Shown: positions 35,097-46,404, numbered from the stretch's first letter. The stretch is 64,000 nucleotides of DNA from Saccharibacillus alkalitolerans (GCF_011090185.1 NZ_JAAFGS010000001.1:124001-188000), one strand, 5' to 3'. A program made the numbers and translations. Notes: generated by a model not told the origin, from the sequence alone.

Positions 35097-36116
35097 ATGG
35101 ATTTAAAAACGGCGGTCAAGCAAATTCGCGGGGGAGAAGTATCGCCCTTGTATCTTTGCTACGGAACCGAAAAATATAGAATGAAGGAATTCGTCGCGAT
35201 GCTGGAAAACGAGTTGATCGCGGAAGATCAGCGGGCATTCGCGGTGGCGCGTTACGACCTGGCCGAAACGCCGGTGGAACTGGTGGTCGAGGAAGCGGAG
35301 ACGGCGCCGTTCCTGGCGGAACGCAAGCTGATCGTCGTGCGGGACAGCGCTCTTTTTACGGCAGGCAAGGAATCGGCGAAGGTCGAGCATCGAGTGGAAA
35401 AGCTGCTCGATTATCTGGGCAATCCGGCGGACTACAGCGTACTCGTCTTTCTCGCCTACGCGGAGAAGCTCGACGAACGCAAAAAAGTGGTCAAAGCGTT
35501 CAAAGCGGCGGCTCCGGTTCTGTCTTTTGCGCCGATGAGCGAGACGGAACTGTCCGGGTGGGTAACGAAGCAGTTCGGGAAAAATTCGGTGTCGATCGGT
35601 TCGGATGCGGTGGATGCGCTGCTGAAACGGGCGGGGACCTCGCTGGGCTCGCTGTCGGCGGAGATCGAAAAGCTGTCGCTGTTCGCGGGCAGCGGAGGGA
35701 CGGTCGGGGCGAGCGACGTAGAGAAGCTGGTGGCGATCGGGACGGAGCAGAGCGTGTTCGTCCTCGTCGAGCATATTGCAAACTTGAAGCTTCAGCAGGC
35801 GCTGAACGTATTCTACGACCTGCTGAAGCAGCGCGAAGAGCCGATCAAGATCGTGTCGTTGATCGCCCGCCAATTCCGCATCATGCTTCAGGTCAAAGAA
35901 ATGTCCGGGCAAAACTATTCGCAGCAGCAGATGGCCGGACAGCTCGGCCTGCATCCGTACGCCGTCAAGATCGCGGCCGAACAAGCGCGGCGTTTCGATA
36001 CGGCGAGGCTGCGGGGCATTCTGGCTTCGATCGCCAAACTGGACCATGAAATCAAGACGGGCGCGGTCGATAAGGTGTTCGGGCTGGAAATGTTTTTGCT
36101 GAAGCTCGGAGTTTGA
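35097..36116 (+). CDS. holA: DNA polymerase III delta subunit
   Basis: ATG 35097 gives 339 residues; the open frame upstream to 34899 reads as non-coding. Conserved features are PLYLCYGTEKYRMKEFVAML near the N-terminus, a clamp-loader AAA+-like fold without an intact Walker A, and ending helices (REEPIKIVSLIARQFRIMLQ, GAVDKVFGLEMFLLKL). Delta opens the sliding clamp in the clamp-loader complex. It lies directly before rpsT, convergent, as in other Bacillales (yqeN position). Confidence 0.94.
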   Translation: MDLKTAVKQIRGGEVSPLYLCYGTEKYRMKEFVAMLENELIAEDQRAFAVARYDLAETPVELVVEEAETAPFLAERKLIVVRDSALFTAGKESAKVEHRVEKLLDYLGNPADYSVLVFLAYAEKLDERKKVVKAFKAAAPVLSFAPMSETELSGWVTKQFGKNSVSIGSDAVDALLKRAGTSLGSLSAEIEKLSLFAGSGGTVGASDVEKLVAIGTEQSVFVLVEHIANLKLQQALNVFYDLLKQREEPIKIVSLIARQFRIMLQVKEMSGQNYSQQQMAGQLGLHPYAVKIAAEQARRFDTARLRGILASIAKLDHEIKTGAVDKVFGLEMFLLKLGV

Positions 36117-36273
36117 ACGCGGTCGAAGAGAAGAAGAGGAACGGGAACTCAAGAAAGCCGGGGCGAACGAGCTTCCGGCTTTTCGGGCCTGCGCCCCGCG
36201 GATCAAGCAGGGGAGATGCCGCGGCGGACGCAGTCTTTTGCCGCCCGGGCGAAGAACCTGCCGAAAAACTTAA

Positions 36274-36305
36274 AAACCCCGATCTCCTCGCGGATTTCGG
36301 GGTTT
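36274..36305. terminator. Bidirectional terminator between holA and rpsT
   Basis: The 9-base arms aaaccccga (36274-36282) and tcggggttt (36297-36305) flank a 14-base loop. A run precedes and T run follows, fitting the convergent genes. Confidence 0.8.
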
Positions 36306-36339
36306 CATAAGTGGTGTTATATCGCAAAGTGCGAAGACC

Positions 36340-36615
36340 TTAGGCTTGTTCAGCTTTCAGGGCGTTCGCTTTTTTAGCGAGACGGGATTTTTTGCGCGCT
36401 GCCGCGTTCTTGTGGATCAGGCCTTTAGTTACGGCTTTATCCAGCTTTTGCGAAGCGTTCTTAACTGCAACTTGTGCAGTTTCCACATCATTGCTTTCCA
36501 GCGCTGTCGTAGCGGTTTTTACTGCGCTGCGAAGTGCGGATTTTTGCGAAGCGTTAAGCGCACGGCGTTTCTCGTTCGTTTTTACGCGTTTGATGGCGGA
36601 TTTGATATTAGGCAT
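36340..36615 (-). CDS. rpsT: 30S ribosomal protein S20
   Basis: The protein has 91 residues: [20 protein letters not shown] followed by lysine- and arginine-rich helices. It binds 16S rRNA early in 30S assembly. Two in-frame ATGs occur nine bases apart; the second (36615) is chosen because AGGAGGTGA lies 5 bases upstream and it gives the conserved MPNIKS start. The gene faces away from lepA. Confidence 0.97.
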   Translation of the reverse strand: MPNIKSAIKRVKTNEKRRALNASQKSALRSAVKTATTALESNDVETAQVAVKNASQKLDKAVTKGLIHKNAAARKKSRLAKKANALKAEQA

Positions 36616-36671
36616 TGCATTCACCTCCTGTAAAGCATATACGAAACATCGAAAGTTTCACAACTTAAAGT

Positions 36672-36700
36672 ATCTTAGCATGACAGCGCTCAAAAAGCAA
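36672..36700 (-). promoter_or_regulatory. Sigma-A promoter of rpsT
   Basis: On the minus strand TTGCTT (36700-36695) and TAAGAT (36677-36672) are 17 bases apart, about 57 bases before the rpsT start. Confidence 0.65.
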
Positions 36701-36772
36701 CCGTTCTGCGATATTTTAGAAGGTTATTTTTGCAAAATCGGCTTGCGGGGCATGTTTCGCCCTTCTGCGGGA

Positions 36773-36801
36773 TTGCTGGGATTTCTCCCAACTGCTATAA
36801 T
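36773..36801 (+). promoter_or_regulatory. Sigma-A promoter of lepA
   Basis: TTGCTG (36773-36778) and TATAAT (36796-36801) are 17 bases apart, 55 bases before the lepA ATG. In other Bacillales gpr and spoIIP lie between rpsT and lepA; here only this 240-base divergent promoter region is present. Confidence 0.65.
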
Positions 36802-36856
36802 GTATGGATTGATTCGGCTTGTATAATCGAGTCTTAAATCGAGGCGGAGGTAAGGA

Positions 36857-38671
36857 ATGACTGACATTGCGGCAAGACAGAAGAAAATAAGGAACTTTTC
36901 CATTATAGCGCATATCGACCACGGCAAATCGACGCTTGCCGACCGGATTCTCGAATATACGGGCGCTCTGACTTCCCGCGAGATGCAGGAGCAGGTGCTC
37001 GATCAGATGGAGCTCGAACGCGAGCGGGGCATCACGATCAAGCTGCAGGCGGTCCGGCTGACGTATAAAGCCGACGACGGCGAAGAATATTTGCTGAACC
37101 TGATCGACACGCCGGGACACGTCGACTTCACGTACGAAGTGTCGCGTTCCTTGGCCGCGTGCGAAGGCGCGCTGCTGGTCGTCGACGCCGCGCAGGGCAT
37201 CGAGGCGCAGACGCTGGCGAACGTCTATCTGGCACTGGACAACAACCTGGAAATTTTGCCGGTCATCAACAAGATCGACCTGCCGAGCGCCGAGCCGGAA
37301 CGCGTCAAGCAGGAAGTCGAGGACGTCATCGGGCTCGACGCCAGCGACGCCGTATTGGCTTCCGCCAAAGCGGGCATCGGCATCAAGGAAATTTTGGAGC
37401 AGGTCGTGCAGAAGGTGCCGGCGCCGACCGGCAATCCGGACGAGCCGCTCAAGGCGCTGATTTTCGACTCCCACTATGATCCGTACAAAGGCGTCATCGT
37501 GTATATCCGCGTGCTGGACGGCAAGATTAAAGCCGGCTCCAAAATCAAAATGATGGCCACGGACAAGACGTTCGAAGTTATCGAAGTCGGGGCGTTCATG
37601 CCGCGCATGACGATGGTGGACGAACTGAACGTCGGCGACGTCGGGTTCGTCGTGGCCGGCATCAAGACCGTCGGCGACACGCGCGTCGGCGATACGATTA
37701 CGGATGCCAAAAACCCGACGCTCGAACCGATGCCGGGCTATCGCAAGATCAACCCGATGGTCTTCTGCGGCCTGTACCCGATCGAGTCTTCGGATTATAA
37801 CGATCTGCGCGAAGCGCTCGAGAAGCTGCAGTTGAACGACGCTTCCCTGACGTTCGAGCCGGAGACGTCCAGCGCGCTGGGCTTCGGCTTCCGCTGCGGA
37901 TTCCTCGGCCTGCTGCACATGGACGTGATCCAGGAGCGGATCGAGCGCGAGTTCGACATCGCCCTGATCACGACCGCGCCGAGCGTTATTTACAAAGTGG
38001 GTCTGACCGACGGTTCCGAAATTTCGATCGACAACCCGTCGCACTACCCGGAAGTGGGCCGCATCGAATACGTCGAAGAGCCGTACGTCAAGGCGTCGGT
38101 CATCGTGCCGAACGACTTCGTCGGCACGGTCATGGAGCTGTGCCAGAACAAGCGCGGCGAGTTCGTGAACATGGAATATCTGGACACGACCCGCGTTACG
38201 CTGACGTACCAGATTCCGCTGTCCGAAATCGTCTACGACTTCTTCGACCAGCTGAAGTCCGGCACGAAAGGATACGCTTCGTTCGACTACGAAGTTTCGG
38301 GCTACCGCAAGTCCAATCTGGTCAAAATGGATATTCTGCTCAACGGCGAACAGGTCGATGCCCTGTCGTTCATCGTGCACCGGGAACGCGCTTACCAGCG
38401 CGGCCGCGTCATCTGCGAGAAGCTGCGCGAGCTGATTCCGCGCCAGATGTTCGAGGTGCCGATCCAGGCGTCCGTCGGCACGAAAGTCGTCGCGCGCGAG
38501 ACCGTCAAGGCGATGCGCAAAAACGTCCTCGCCAAATGTTACGGCGGCGATATCTCGCGTAAGCGCAAGCTGCTCGAGAAGCAGAAAGAAGGCAAAAAGC
38601 GCATGAAGCAGGTCGGCAACGTCGAAGTGCCGCAGGAAGCGTTCATGGCGGTATTGAAGCTGGACGAATAA
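36857..38671 (+). CDS. lepA: Elongation factor 4 (LepA)
   Basis: This 604-residue translational GTPase has G1 [14 protein letters not shown], switch [14 protein letters not shown] and G4 NKIDLPSA. The EF-G-like domains II, III and V are followed by the LepA-specific C-terminal domain ([36 protein letters not shown]). It acts on ribosomes, back-translocating or assisting late assembly or stalled elongation. ATG follows GGAGGTAAGGA. It is followed by a strong terminator. Confidence 0.98.
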   Translation: MTDIAARQKKIRNFSIIAHIDHGKSTLADRILEYTGALTSREMQEQVLDQMELERERGITIKLQAVRLTYKADDGEEYLLNLIDTPGHVDFTYEVSRSLAACEGALLVVDAAQGIEAQTLANVYLALDNNLEILPVINKIDLPSAEPERVKQEVEDVIGLDASDAVLASAKAGIGIKEILEQVVQKVPAPTGNPDEPLKALIFDSHYDPYKGVIVYIRVLDGKIKAGSKIKMMATDKTFEVIEVGAFMPRMTMVDELNVGDVGFVVAGIKTVGDTRVGDTITDAKNPTLEPMPGYRKINPMVFCGLYPIESSDYNDLREALEKLQLNDASLTFEPETSSALGFGFRCGFLGLLHMDVIQERIEREFDIALITTAPSVIYKVGLTDGSEISIDNPSHYPEVGRIEYVEEPYVKASVIVPNDFVGTVMELCQNKRGEFVNMEYLDTTRVTLTYQIPLSEIVYDFFDQLKSGTKGYASFDYEVSGYRKSNLVKMDILLNGEQVDALSFIVHRERAYQRGRVICEKLRELIPRQMFEVPIQASVGTKVVARETVKAMRKNVLAKCYGGDISRKRKLLEKQKEGKKRMKQVGNVEVPQEAFMAVLKLDE

Positions 38672-38748
38672 GCTTCTTTTTCGCTCGGAGGCTTAAGACT
38701 GCAGGTGCCGCTTCGGTATTCTGGAATTTAATTTTAAGCGACTGACTC

Positions 38749-38777
38749 AGGAAAGCCGTTTCGCGGCTTTCCTTTTT
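38749..38777 (+). terminator. Terminator of lepA
   Basis: The 10-base arms aggaaagccg and cggctttcct (38749-38758 and 38764-38773) enclose a 5-base loop and are followed by TTTTT. Confidence 0.85.
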
Positions 38778-38964
38778 GAAGATTATCGGAAATTTCGCGT
38801 AAGCCGCCATAAAACTTGATGTCGATTCAAGAAGAAGCGCAGCCAGCGCCAGGCCGTTGTTTTATCTATCCAAACGTGTACGTACGGCATCGGCGGAAGT
38901 TCGCTTTTTCCGCAGCGCCTCTCGCCCGACGCCGCGCCTTATACAGGTACTAGGAGGCTTTACC

Positions 38965-40155
38965 ATGACGACAGAACACACTCGGATCCCGGCCAAGGCG
39001 CCGGAAGCCGTTTATATCCATATTCCGTTTTGCACCAACAAATGCTTTTACTGCGACTTCAACTCTTATGTGCTCAAAGACCAGCCGGTGATGGATTATT
39101 TGCGGGCGCTGGATCGGGAGATGGAGCAGACCGTGGCGATCACGCCGCCGGGCGTAATCAAGACCATTTTCGTGGGAGGCGGCACGCCTACCGTGCTCAA
39201 GCCGGACGAAATGGCCTTTTTCCTGAGTTCCGTGCGCAAGCACTTCCCGAACTGGGCCGACGACATCGAATTTTCGATGGAAGCGAACCCGGGTACGACC
39301 GACCTGGACAAGATGAAAGTTATGAAGGACGGCGGGGTGAACCGGGTGAGCTTCGGCGTGCAGGCGTTTCAGAATACGCTGCTCGGCGAGATCGGACGCA
39401 TCCACAATACGGACGACGTATACCGCTCGCTGGAAAATGCGCAGAAGACCGGCTTGAACAATCTGTCGATCGACTTGATGTTCGGCCTGCCGAACCAGAC
39501 GGTGGAGATGCTGGACGAGAGCGTGACGAAAGCGCTGGAGCTCGGGCTGCCGCATTATTCCATTTACAGTCTCAAAGTCGAAGAAAACACGCTGTTCCAT
39601 ACCCTGTTTCAGAAAAACAAGCTGCCGCTTCCGAGCGAAGACGACGAGCTGGCGATGTACAGGCTGCTGATGGACCGGATGCGGGGCGCGGGCTATAAGC
39701 AGTACGAGATCAGCAACTTCGCCAAGCCGGGCAAAGAAAGCCGCCACAACATCACGTATTGGAAAAACGAGGATTATTACGGGTTCGGCGCGGGCGCGCA
39801 CGGATACGTGGGCCGCAAGCGGCACATCAACGTTAAAGGCGTGAACCCTTACAACGAAGCCGCGTTCAAAGGGCTGCCTAGGCTCGAAGAATTCGAAGTG
39901 CCGCGCGAGGAAGCGATGGAAGACTTCATGATGGTCGGACTGCGCATGCTGGACGGCATGGAGAGCGGGCGTTTCCGCGAACAATTCGGCGTGCCGGTGG
40001 AAGACATGTTCGCCGCGCCGCTCAAAAAAATGACGGACCTCGGGCTGATCGAGCGCCGGACCGACATCGAAGGGTACAAGCTGAGCGAAAAAGGAATTTT
40101 GTTCGGAAATGACGTATTCGGCGAATTCATCGGTTATTTGACGGTGGGCGCGTAA
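38965..40155 (+). CDS. hemW: Radical SAM heme chaperone HemW
   Basis: ATG 38965 follows TAGGAGG by about 9 bases; the open frame from 38857 is not coding there. The 396-residue product has the radical SAM motif CTNKCFYCDF near residue 22, FVGGGTPTVL, EANPGTTDLDKM and HNTDDVYRSLENAQ. The C-terminal HemN-like domain ends GNDVFGEFIGYL. Formerly called HemN, it lacks features of coproporphyrinogen dehydrogenase and fits HemW, which inserts heme into respiratory proteins. It sits between lepA and hrcA, as in Bacillus. Confidence 0.94.
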   Translation: MTTEHTRIPAKAPEAVYIHIPFCTNKCFYCDFNSYVLKDQPVMDYLRALDREMEQTVAITPPGVIKTIFVGGGTPTVLKPDEMAFFLSSVRKHFPNWADDIEFSMEANPGTTDLDKMKVMKDGGVNRVSFGVQAFQNTLLGEIGRIHNTDDVYRSLENAQKTGLNNLSIDLMFGLPNQTVEMLDESVTKALELGLPHYSIYSLKVEENTLFHTLFQKNKLPLPSEDDELAMYRLLMDRMRGAGYKQYEISNFAKPGKESRHNITYWKNEDYYGFGAGAHGYVGRKRHINVKGVNPYNEAAFKGLPRLEEFEVPREEAMEDFMMVGLRMLDGMESGRFREQFGVPVEDMFAAPLKKMTDLGLIERRTDIEGYKLSEKGILFGNDVFGEFIGYLTVGA

Positions 40156-40248
40156 CGGTTCCGAACGAGAAACTCGAGTCCGGCCGGAAGGTAGAGCGCC
40201 GGAGGGAGCGGTCCGGTGAATAAAAGACAATCGAATAACGGACGGAAG

Positions 40249-40274
40249 GACCGGCGAAAGCCGGTCTTTTTTTT
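40249..40274 (+). terminator. Terminator of hemW
   Basis: The stem gaccggc/gccggtc with a GAAA tetraloop (40249-40266) is followed by eight T. Confidence 0.85.
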
Positions 40275-40417
40275 GCGTTTTACCTGTTTTTTTGGCCGCT
40301 TCGCCGTCTTTTATCCTGCTTTCCTGCTGTTACGAAGGCGAAAGAACGGGTAAACAAAGCTCTATGCGCGTCGGATGTGAAAACGCCAAAAAAATTTGTT
40401 TTCCCTGTGTAAAGGTA

Positions 40418-40446
40418 TTGAAAAACTATGCGCATTGATGTATATT
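40418..40446 (+). promoter_or_regulatory. Sigma-A promoter of the GNAT gene
   Basis: TTGAAA (40418-40423) and TATATT (40441-40446) are 17 bases apart, 71 bases before the ATG. An ARG-box-like palindrome covers the -10. Confidence 0.7.
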
Positions 40447-40452
40447 TATCCA
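40439..40452. promoter_or_regulatory. ARG-box-like operator (ArgR/AhrC) over the -10 box
   Basis: TGTATATTTATCCA matches the ARG box consensus TGAATWWWWATTCA at 12 of 14 positions and overlaps the -10 hexamer of the GNAT promoter. This suggests repression by arginine through ArgR/AhrC. Confidence 0.5.
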
Positions 40453-40517
40453 ATCCAAATCTTGAACGAAAATCCGGCGCGCATGCGTCGCGAACGAAAT
40501 AGGGAGGTGAACGGCCG

Positions 40518-40988
40518 ATGCCCGCCGTTACCGTTGTATGCAGACAAGCAAACCTGGAAGACGTAGAACCGCTGTATTTGATGATAGAAGAATATGCCCG
40601 CAGGGGGATCATGCTCCCGCGCTCCAGGGAGGTGCTGCGGCGCCAGATCGATAATTTCGTCGTGGCGGAGGAAGACGGAAAGGTCATCGGATGCGGTTCG
40701 CTCTGTTTGCTGGGTCCGGATCTCGTGGAGATTCGCTCGCTCGGCATTATGGAAGGCAACAAGGGCAAGGGAGTCGGTTCCAAACTGGTCGACCGTCTGA
40801 TCGAGCTCGCGATCGAACAGGGCATCCCGAAAATCATGGCGCTGACGTACGAAGTTTCGTTTTTCGTAAAAAACGGCTTTACCGTCGTTCCGATGGACGT
40901 GTTTCCCGAAAAAGTCTGGACCGACTGCATTCACTGTCCCAAGCGCGATCGCTGCGACGAAATCGCCGTCCTCAAAATGATCGGCTGA
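40518..40988 (+). CDS. GNAT family N-acetyltransferase, probably short N-acetylglutamate synthase-like
   Basis: The protein has 156 residues. The GNAT fold shows beta-strands VTVVCRQANLEDVEPLYLMI and VVAEEDGKVIGCGSL, the acetyl-CoA loop (EGNKGKGVGSKLVDRLIELA; Q/RxxGxG/A variant) and VSFFVKNGFTVV. The C-terminal VWTDCIHCPKRDRCDEIAV has three clustered cysteines, a pattern I associate with short ArgA-like synthases of the arginine pathway. Together with the ARG box on its promoter this supports acetylation of glutamate. It lies between hemW and hrcA, where Bacillus subtilis has no such gene. GGAGGTGAACGG precedes the ATG. Confidence 0.75.
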   Translation: MPAVTVVCRQANLEDVEPLYLMIEEYARRGIMLPRSREVLRRQIDNFVVAEEDGKVIGCGSLCLLGPDLVEIRSLGIMEGNKGKGVGSKLVDRLIELAIEQGIPKIMALTYEVSFFVKNGFTVVPMDVFPEKVWTDCIHCPKRDRCDEIAVLKMIG

Positions 40989-41025
40989 GCGTCCGAATCC
41001 GAACGTCGAAAAACGCGCATACCCG

Positions 41026-41067
41026 CCAAACCGAACTTGACAATGCGGAGTCCGGTTTGGTATTTTT
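41026..41067 (+). terminator. Terminator of the GNAT gene, overlapping the hrcA promoter
   Basis: ccaaaccg (41026-41033) pairs with cggtttgg (41053-41060), followed by TATTTTT. The -35 and -10 of the hrcA promoter lie within the loop and the T run. Confidence 0.65.
41037..41066 (+). promoter_or_regulatory. Sigma-A promoter of the hrcA-grpE-dnaK-dnaJ operon
   Basis: TTGACA (41037-41042) and TATTTT (41061-41066) are 18 bases apart, directly upstream of the CIRCE element, so HrcA bound to CIRCE blocks initiation. Confidence 0.7.
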
Positions 41068-41077
41068 GTAGTAGAGT

Positions 41078-41104
41078 TTAGCACTCATTTGAATAGAGTG
41101 CTAA
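41078..41104. promoter_or_regulatory. CIRCE element (HrcA operator)
   Basis: A perfect match to the consensus: TTAGCACTC (41078-41086), nine-base spacer, GAGTGCTAA (41096-41104). HrcA, folded with help of GroEL, binds here and represses the operon until heat shock. Confidence 0.98.
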
Positions 41105-41154
41105 CGGAAGAAGGTTCCGATGGACTCTTATCGATCCGGACAGGAGGGGATCTC

Positions 41155-42183
41155 GTGTTAAGCGAACGTCAGAGCATGATTTTGAACGCCATTGTGGACG
41201 ACTACATCCGTTCTGCCGAACCGGTAGGGTCCCGCAGCATCTCCAAGCGGGGCGATGTGGCTTTCAGTCCGGCAACCATCCGCAACGAAATGGCGGATTT
41301 GGAAGAGTTGGGTTTTCTGGAACAGCCTCATACGTCGGCGGGGCGGATTCCTTCCAATAAGGGGTACCGATATTACGTCGATCATCTGGCGCCTTTGAAT
41401 CCGCTGAAAGCGGAAGATTTAAAACTGTTCAAACAGCTGGCCGCCGAGAATTTGAACGCCGTGGAGGAAGTCATTCAGCATGCCGGAACGATTCTGGCGA
41501 CGATGACCAACTATACGTCGATTCTGCTCGGACCGGAAATGTTCAATACCTCGCTGCGCCATTTTCAGCTGCTTCCGCTGAGCGAGACGACGGCGGTCGC
41601 CATCATTGTCACCAGCACCGGCGAAGTCGAGAACAAGACCGTTACGATTCCGGAAGGCGTCTCCGCTTCCGATATGGAAGTGATGGCGAACCTGCTCAAC
41701 GCCAAATTGGCCGGCGTGCCCATGCATAAGCTGAAAGCGCGGCTGTATTCGGAAATCGGGCAGGAAATCCAGCGTCATGCGGATCATTACGAGAAGCTGA
41801 TGCAGCTGCTCGACGACGCCCTTGCCGCCGGCAAGGATCAGAAGGTGTTCCTCAGCGGGACGACCAATATGCTGATCCAGCCGGAGTTCAAGGATATCGG
41901 CAAGCTGAAGACCGTGCTCGATCTGCTGGAAGAGACGCCCACGCTGACGCGTCTGCTGAACTCCGAACACAAAGGGATTCAGGTACGAATCGGCAGCGAG
42001 AACGTGCATCAGGCTTTCGTTAACTGCAGCCTGATCACGGCGACCTATTCGCTCGAAGGGGAATCGTTCGGCACGATCGGTATTCTCGGCCCCACGCGCA
42101 TGGAGTACGCGAAGGTAATCGGCACGCTCGATCTGCTGTCGCGCGCCATGAGCCGCGCGCTGACGGGGCGTTACGGCGCGTAG
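41155..42183 (+). CDS. hrcA: Heat-inducible transcription repressor HrcA
   Basis: The GTG at 41155 follows CAGGAGGGG and gives the conserved start MLSERQSMILNAIVDDYI; the frame upstream from 41089 overlaps CIRCE and is not coding. The product has 342 residues: winged helix DNA-binding domain (EPVGSRSISKRGDVAFSPAT, IRNEMADLEELGFLEQPHTS-AGRIPS) followed by GAF-like and dimerisation regions. It represses its own operon and usually groESL through CIRCE. Confidence 0.97.
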   Translation: MLSERQSMILNAIVDDYIRSAEPVGSRSISKRGDVAFSPATIRNEMADLEELGFLEQPHTSAGRIPSNKGYRYYVDHLAPLNPLKAEDLKLFKQLAAENLNAVEEVIQHAGTILATMTNYTSILLGPEMFNTSLRHFQLLPLSETTAVAIIVTSTGEVENKTVTIPEGVSASDMEVMANLLNAKLAGVPMHKLKARLYSEIGQEIQRHADHYEKLMQLLDDALAAGKDQKVFLSGTTNMLIQPEFKDIGKLKTVLDLLEETPTLTRLLNSEHKGIQVRIGSENVHQAFVNCSLITATYSLEGESFGTIGILGPTRMEYAKVIGTLDLLSRAMSRALTGRYGA

Positions 42184-42353
42184 CCGGCCGAAGTTCCCGT
42201 CATCCGGACGGCGCCGGATGCAGGCGCGGATTCGTCCAGGCCGCGCGTCGTTTGCGCATGCGCCGAGGTATTTATTATTTTTACGGGTAAAGACTTGCGA
42301 GGCCAGAAGCCCGATAAGCACCCGTGCGATCCATACAAGGAGGTGAACGCATC

Positions 42354-42944
42354 TTGAGTCAAGAACAATCGAACCATCCGGAAACGGAAGCCGAAATCAC
42401 GGAAGAACAGCAGGATGCACAAACAGCCGGAGAAACGACGGAAGAAGCGGAGGCGGGAGCGGCTTCGACTTCCGATATGAGCGTAGAGCAGCTGCAGGAA
42501 CGAATTGCCGCGCTGACCGCGCAGTCCGAAGACTATATGCAGCGTCTTGCGCGCTCGCAGGCCGACTTCGACAACTTCCGCAAGCGCACCATCCGCGAAA
42601 AGGAAGAACTGGGCAAGTACGCTTCGGCCAAGCTGATCACGGAGCTCGTTCCGGTCATCGACAACTTCAGCCGCGCTCTGGACACCCGTCCCGAAGGCGA
42701 AGGCTCCGAATCGTTCGTGAAAGGCGTGGAGATGATCCACCGCCAGTTCGAGAACGTGCTGCAGGCGGAAGGCCTGACGGCGATGGAGACGGTCGGACAG
42801 CCTTTCAATCCGGAATTCCATCAAGCGGTCATGCAGGTGGAGAGCGACGAGTACGAAGAAGGCATCGTGGTCGAAGAGCTTCAAAAAGGCTACATGCTGA
42901 AAGATAAAGTGCTTCGTCCGGCCATGGTAAAAGTCAGCGGCTGA
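42354..42944 (+). CDS. grpE: Nucleotide exchange factor GrpE
   Basis: The start is TTG at 42354, supported by a perfect AAGGAGGTGA seven bases upstream, giving 196 residues. An acidic disordered N-terminus (rich in E, Q and T) is followed by a long coiled-coil (YMQRLARSQADFDNFRKRTI) and the beta domain (GQPFNPEFHQAVMQVESDEY, LQKGYMLKDKVLRPAMVKVS). It releases ADP from DnaK. The 170-base gap after hrcA shows no promoter of its own. Confidence 0.97.
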   Translation: MSQEQSNHPETEAEITEEQQDAQTAGETTEEAEAGAASTSDMSVEQLQERIAALTAQSEDYMQRLARSQADFDNFRKRTIREKEELGKYASAKLITELVPVIDNFSRALDTRPEGEGSESFVKGVEMIHRQFENVLQAEGLTAMETVGQPFNPEFHQAVMQVESDEYEEGIVVEELQKGYMLKDKVLRPAMVKVSG

Positions 42945-43034
42945 CCGGCGAGTTTGAAAACGCGCCCCAAACCGTTATGATAGAGCGTAGAACCCGAAAC
43001 ATGGGAGAAACGCGTCCATATATCGCAACTTTAA

Positions 43035-44915
<1,881 letters not shown>

Positions 44916-45076
44916 TCGCCGCCAGCGGCGATTCACGTGAATAGCATGTGTGCCCGTCCGTCCAGAGACGGCCGGGCCGGCTGGGGGAGGTCAGGCCGGG
45001 TCATCCCGGACCGGGCTTCCCTTTTCTTGGGTTATAAAGGAACGATTATTCAGCATAAAGGAGTTGGAGTGCAGCG

Positions 45077-46204
45077 ATGGCGGACAAGCGCGATTATTAC
45101 GAGGTGCTCGGCATCGAAAAGGGCGCGAGCGATCAGGATATCAAGTCGGCTTACCGCAAGCTGGCGCGCACGTATCACCCGGACGTCAACAAGGCGGACG
45201 ATGCCGAAGCGAAGTTCAAGGAAGTCAAAGAGGCCTACGACGTCTTGAGCGACAGCCAGAAGCGTGCCCAGTACGACCAGTACGGCCACCAGGACCCGAA
45301 TCAGGGCTTCGGCGGTTTCGGCGGCGGAGATTTCGGCGGCGGCGGTTTCAGCGACATTTTCGACATGTTCTTCGGCGGCGGGGGCGGCAGAACCCGCAAC
45401 CCGAACGCGCCGCAGCGCGGCAACGACCTGCAGTACACGATGACGCTGGAGTTCAAGGAAGCGGTCTTCGGCAAAGAAATGGACATCAACATTCCCCGTA
45501 CCGAAAGCTGCGACACGTGTCACGGCAGCGGCGCCAAGCCGGGCACGCAGCCCGAAGTTTGTTCCGTCTGCCACGGCAGCGGGCAGGAGGAAGTCGTGCA
45601 AAACACGCCTTTCGGCCGCATGGTCAACCGCAGAGCCTGCTCGAACTGCGGCGGCAGCGGCAAGATCATCAAGGAAAAATGTTCGACGTGCAGCGGCAGC
45701 GGCCATGTGAAAAAACAGCGTAAAGTACACATCCGCGTTCCGGCGGGCGTGGACGACGGCGCGCAGCTGCGCATGACCGGCGAAGGCGACGGCGGCCTGC
45801 GCGGCGGCCCGGCAGGAGATCTGTACATCGTCATCCGGGTAAAAGCGGACGAGTTCTTCGACCGCGAAGGCGACGACATCTTCTGCGAAGTGCCTCTGAC
45901 GTTCGCTCAGGCGGCGCTCGGCGACGAGATCGAAATTCCGACGCTGACCGAAAAGGTCAAACTGAAGATCCCGGCCGGCACCCAGACCGGCACGTACTTC
46001 CGTTTGAAAGGCAAAGGCGTTCCCCGCCTGCGCGGAACGGGACAAGGCGACCAGCACGTCAAAGTGGTCGTCGTGACTCCGAGCAAGCTGAGCGACGAGC
46101 AGAAAGACCTGCTGCGCCAGTTCTCCGGCCTCAGCGGCGAGCATACGCACGAGCAGGACCAGTCCTTCTTCGACAAGATGAAGCGCGCTTTTCGCGGCGA
46201 CTGA
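45077..46204 (+). CDS. dnaJ: Chaperone protein DnaJ (Hsp40)
   Basis: The protein has 375 residues: J domain with YHPDVNK (residues 5-70), glycine/phenylalanine-rich linker ([20 protein letters not shown]), four CxxCxGxG zinc repeats ([32 protein letters not shown]) and C-terminal substrate domains. It delivers clients to DnaK and stimulates its ATPase. The 160-base gap after dnaK holds GC-rich hairpins but no clear promoter. Confidence 0.99.
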   Translation: MADKRDYYEVLGIEKGASDQDIKSAYRKLARTYHPDVNKADDAEAKFKEVKEAYDVLSDSQKRAQYDQYGHQDPNQGFGGFGGGDFGGGGFSDIFDMFFGGGGGRTRNPNAPQRGNDLQYTMTLEFKEAVFGKEMDINIPRTESCDTCHGSGAKPGTQPEVCSVCHGSGQEEVVQNTPFGRMVNRRACSNCGGSGKIIKEKCSTCSGSGHVKKQRKVHIRVPAGVDDGAQLRMTGEGDGGLRGGPAGDLYIVIRVKADEFFDREGDDIFCEVPLTFAQAALGDEIEIPTLTEKVKLKIPAGTQTGTYFRLKGKGVPRLRGTGQGDQHVKVVVVTPSKLSDEQKDLLRQFSGLSGEHTHEQDQSFFDKMKRAFRGD

Positions 46205-46283
46205 TCGGAAAAGAGGCGGTTGACCGAAAAAAAAGCCGCTGATCGAAAAAGAGGCGGTTGACCGAAAAAAGGCAGTTGATCCG
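46203..46283. repeat. Tandem 19-base repeats at the dnaJ stop codon
   Basis: About 4.3 copies of gatcgaaaaagaggcggtt or its variant gaccgaaaaaaaagccgct, with a 19-base period. The first copy overlaps the dnaJ TGA. Copies alternate, giving a 38-base super-period. Confidence 0.7.
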
Positions 46284-46363
46284 CAAAATCGGAAGAGGAA
46301 GTTCACGTTTGCTTTCGCGGATCGTGTTTTTCCGAATCTAAGAACGGCTTCAGCCCTTTCGCG

Positions 46364-46404
46364 AAGCGCCGAAAAGTCCGTATGGACTTTCCGGCGCTTT
46401 TTGC
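46364..46404 (+). terminator. Terminator of the heat-shock operon
   Basis: The arms aagcgccgaaaagtcc (46364-46379) and ggactttccggcgctt (46384-46399) pair with one mismatch zone around the loop gtat, followed by TTTTT. Confidence 0.8.
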
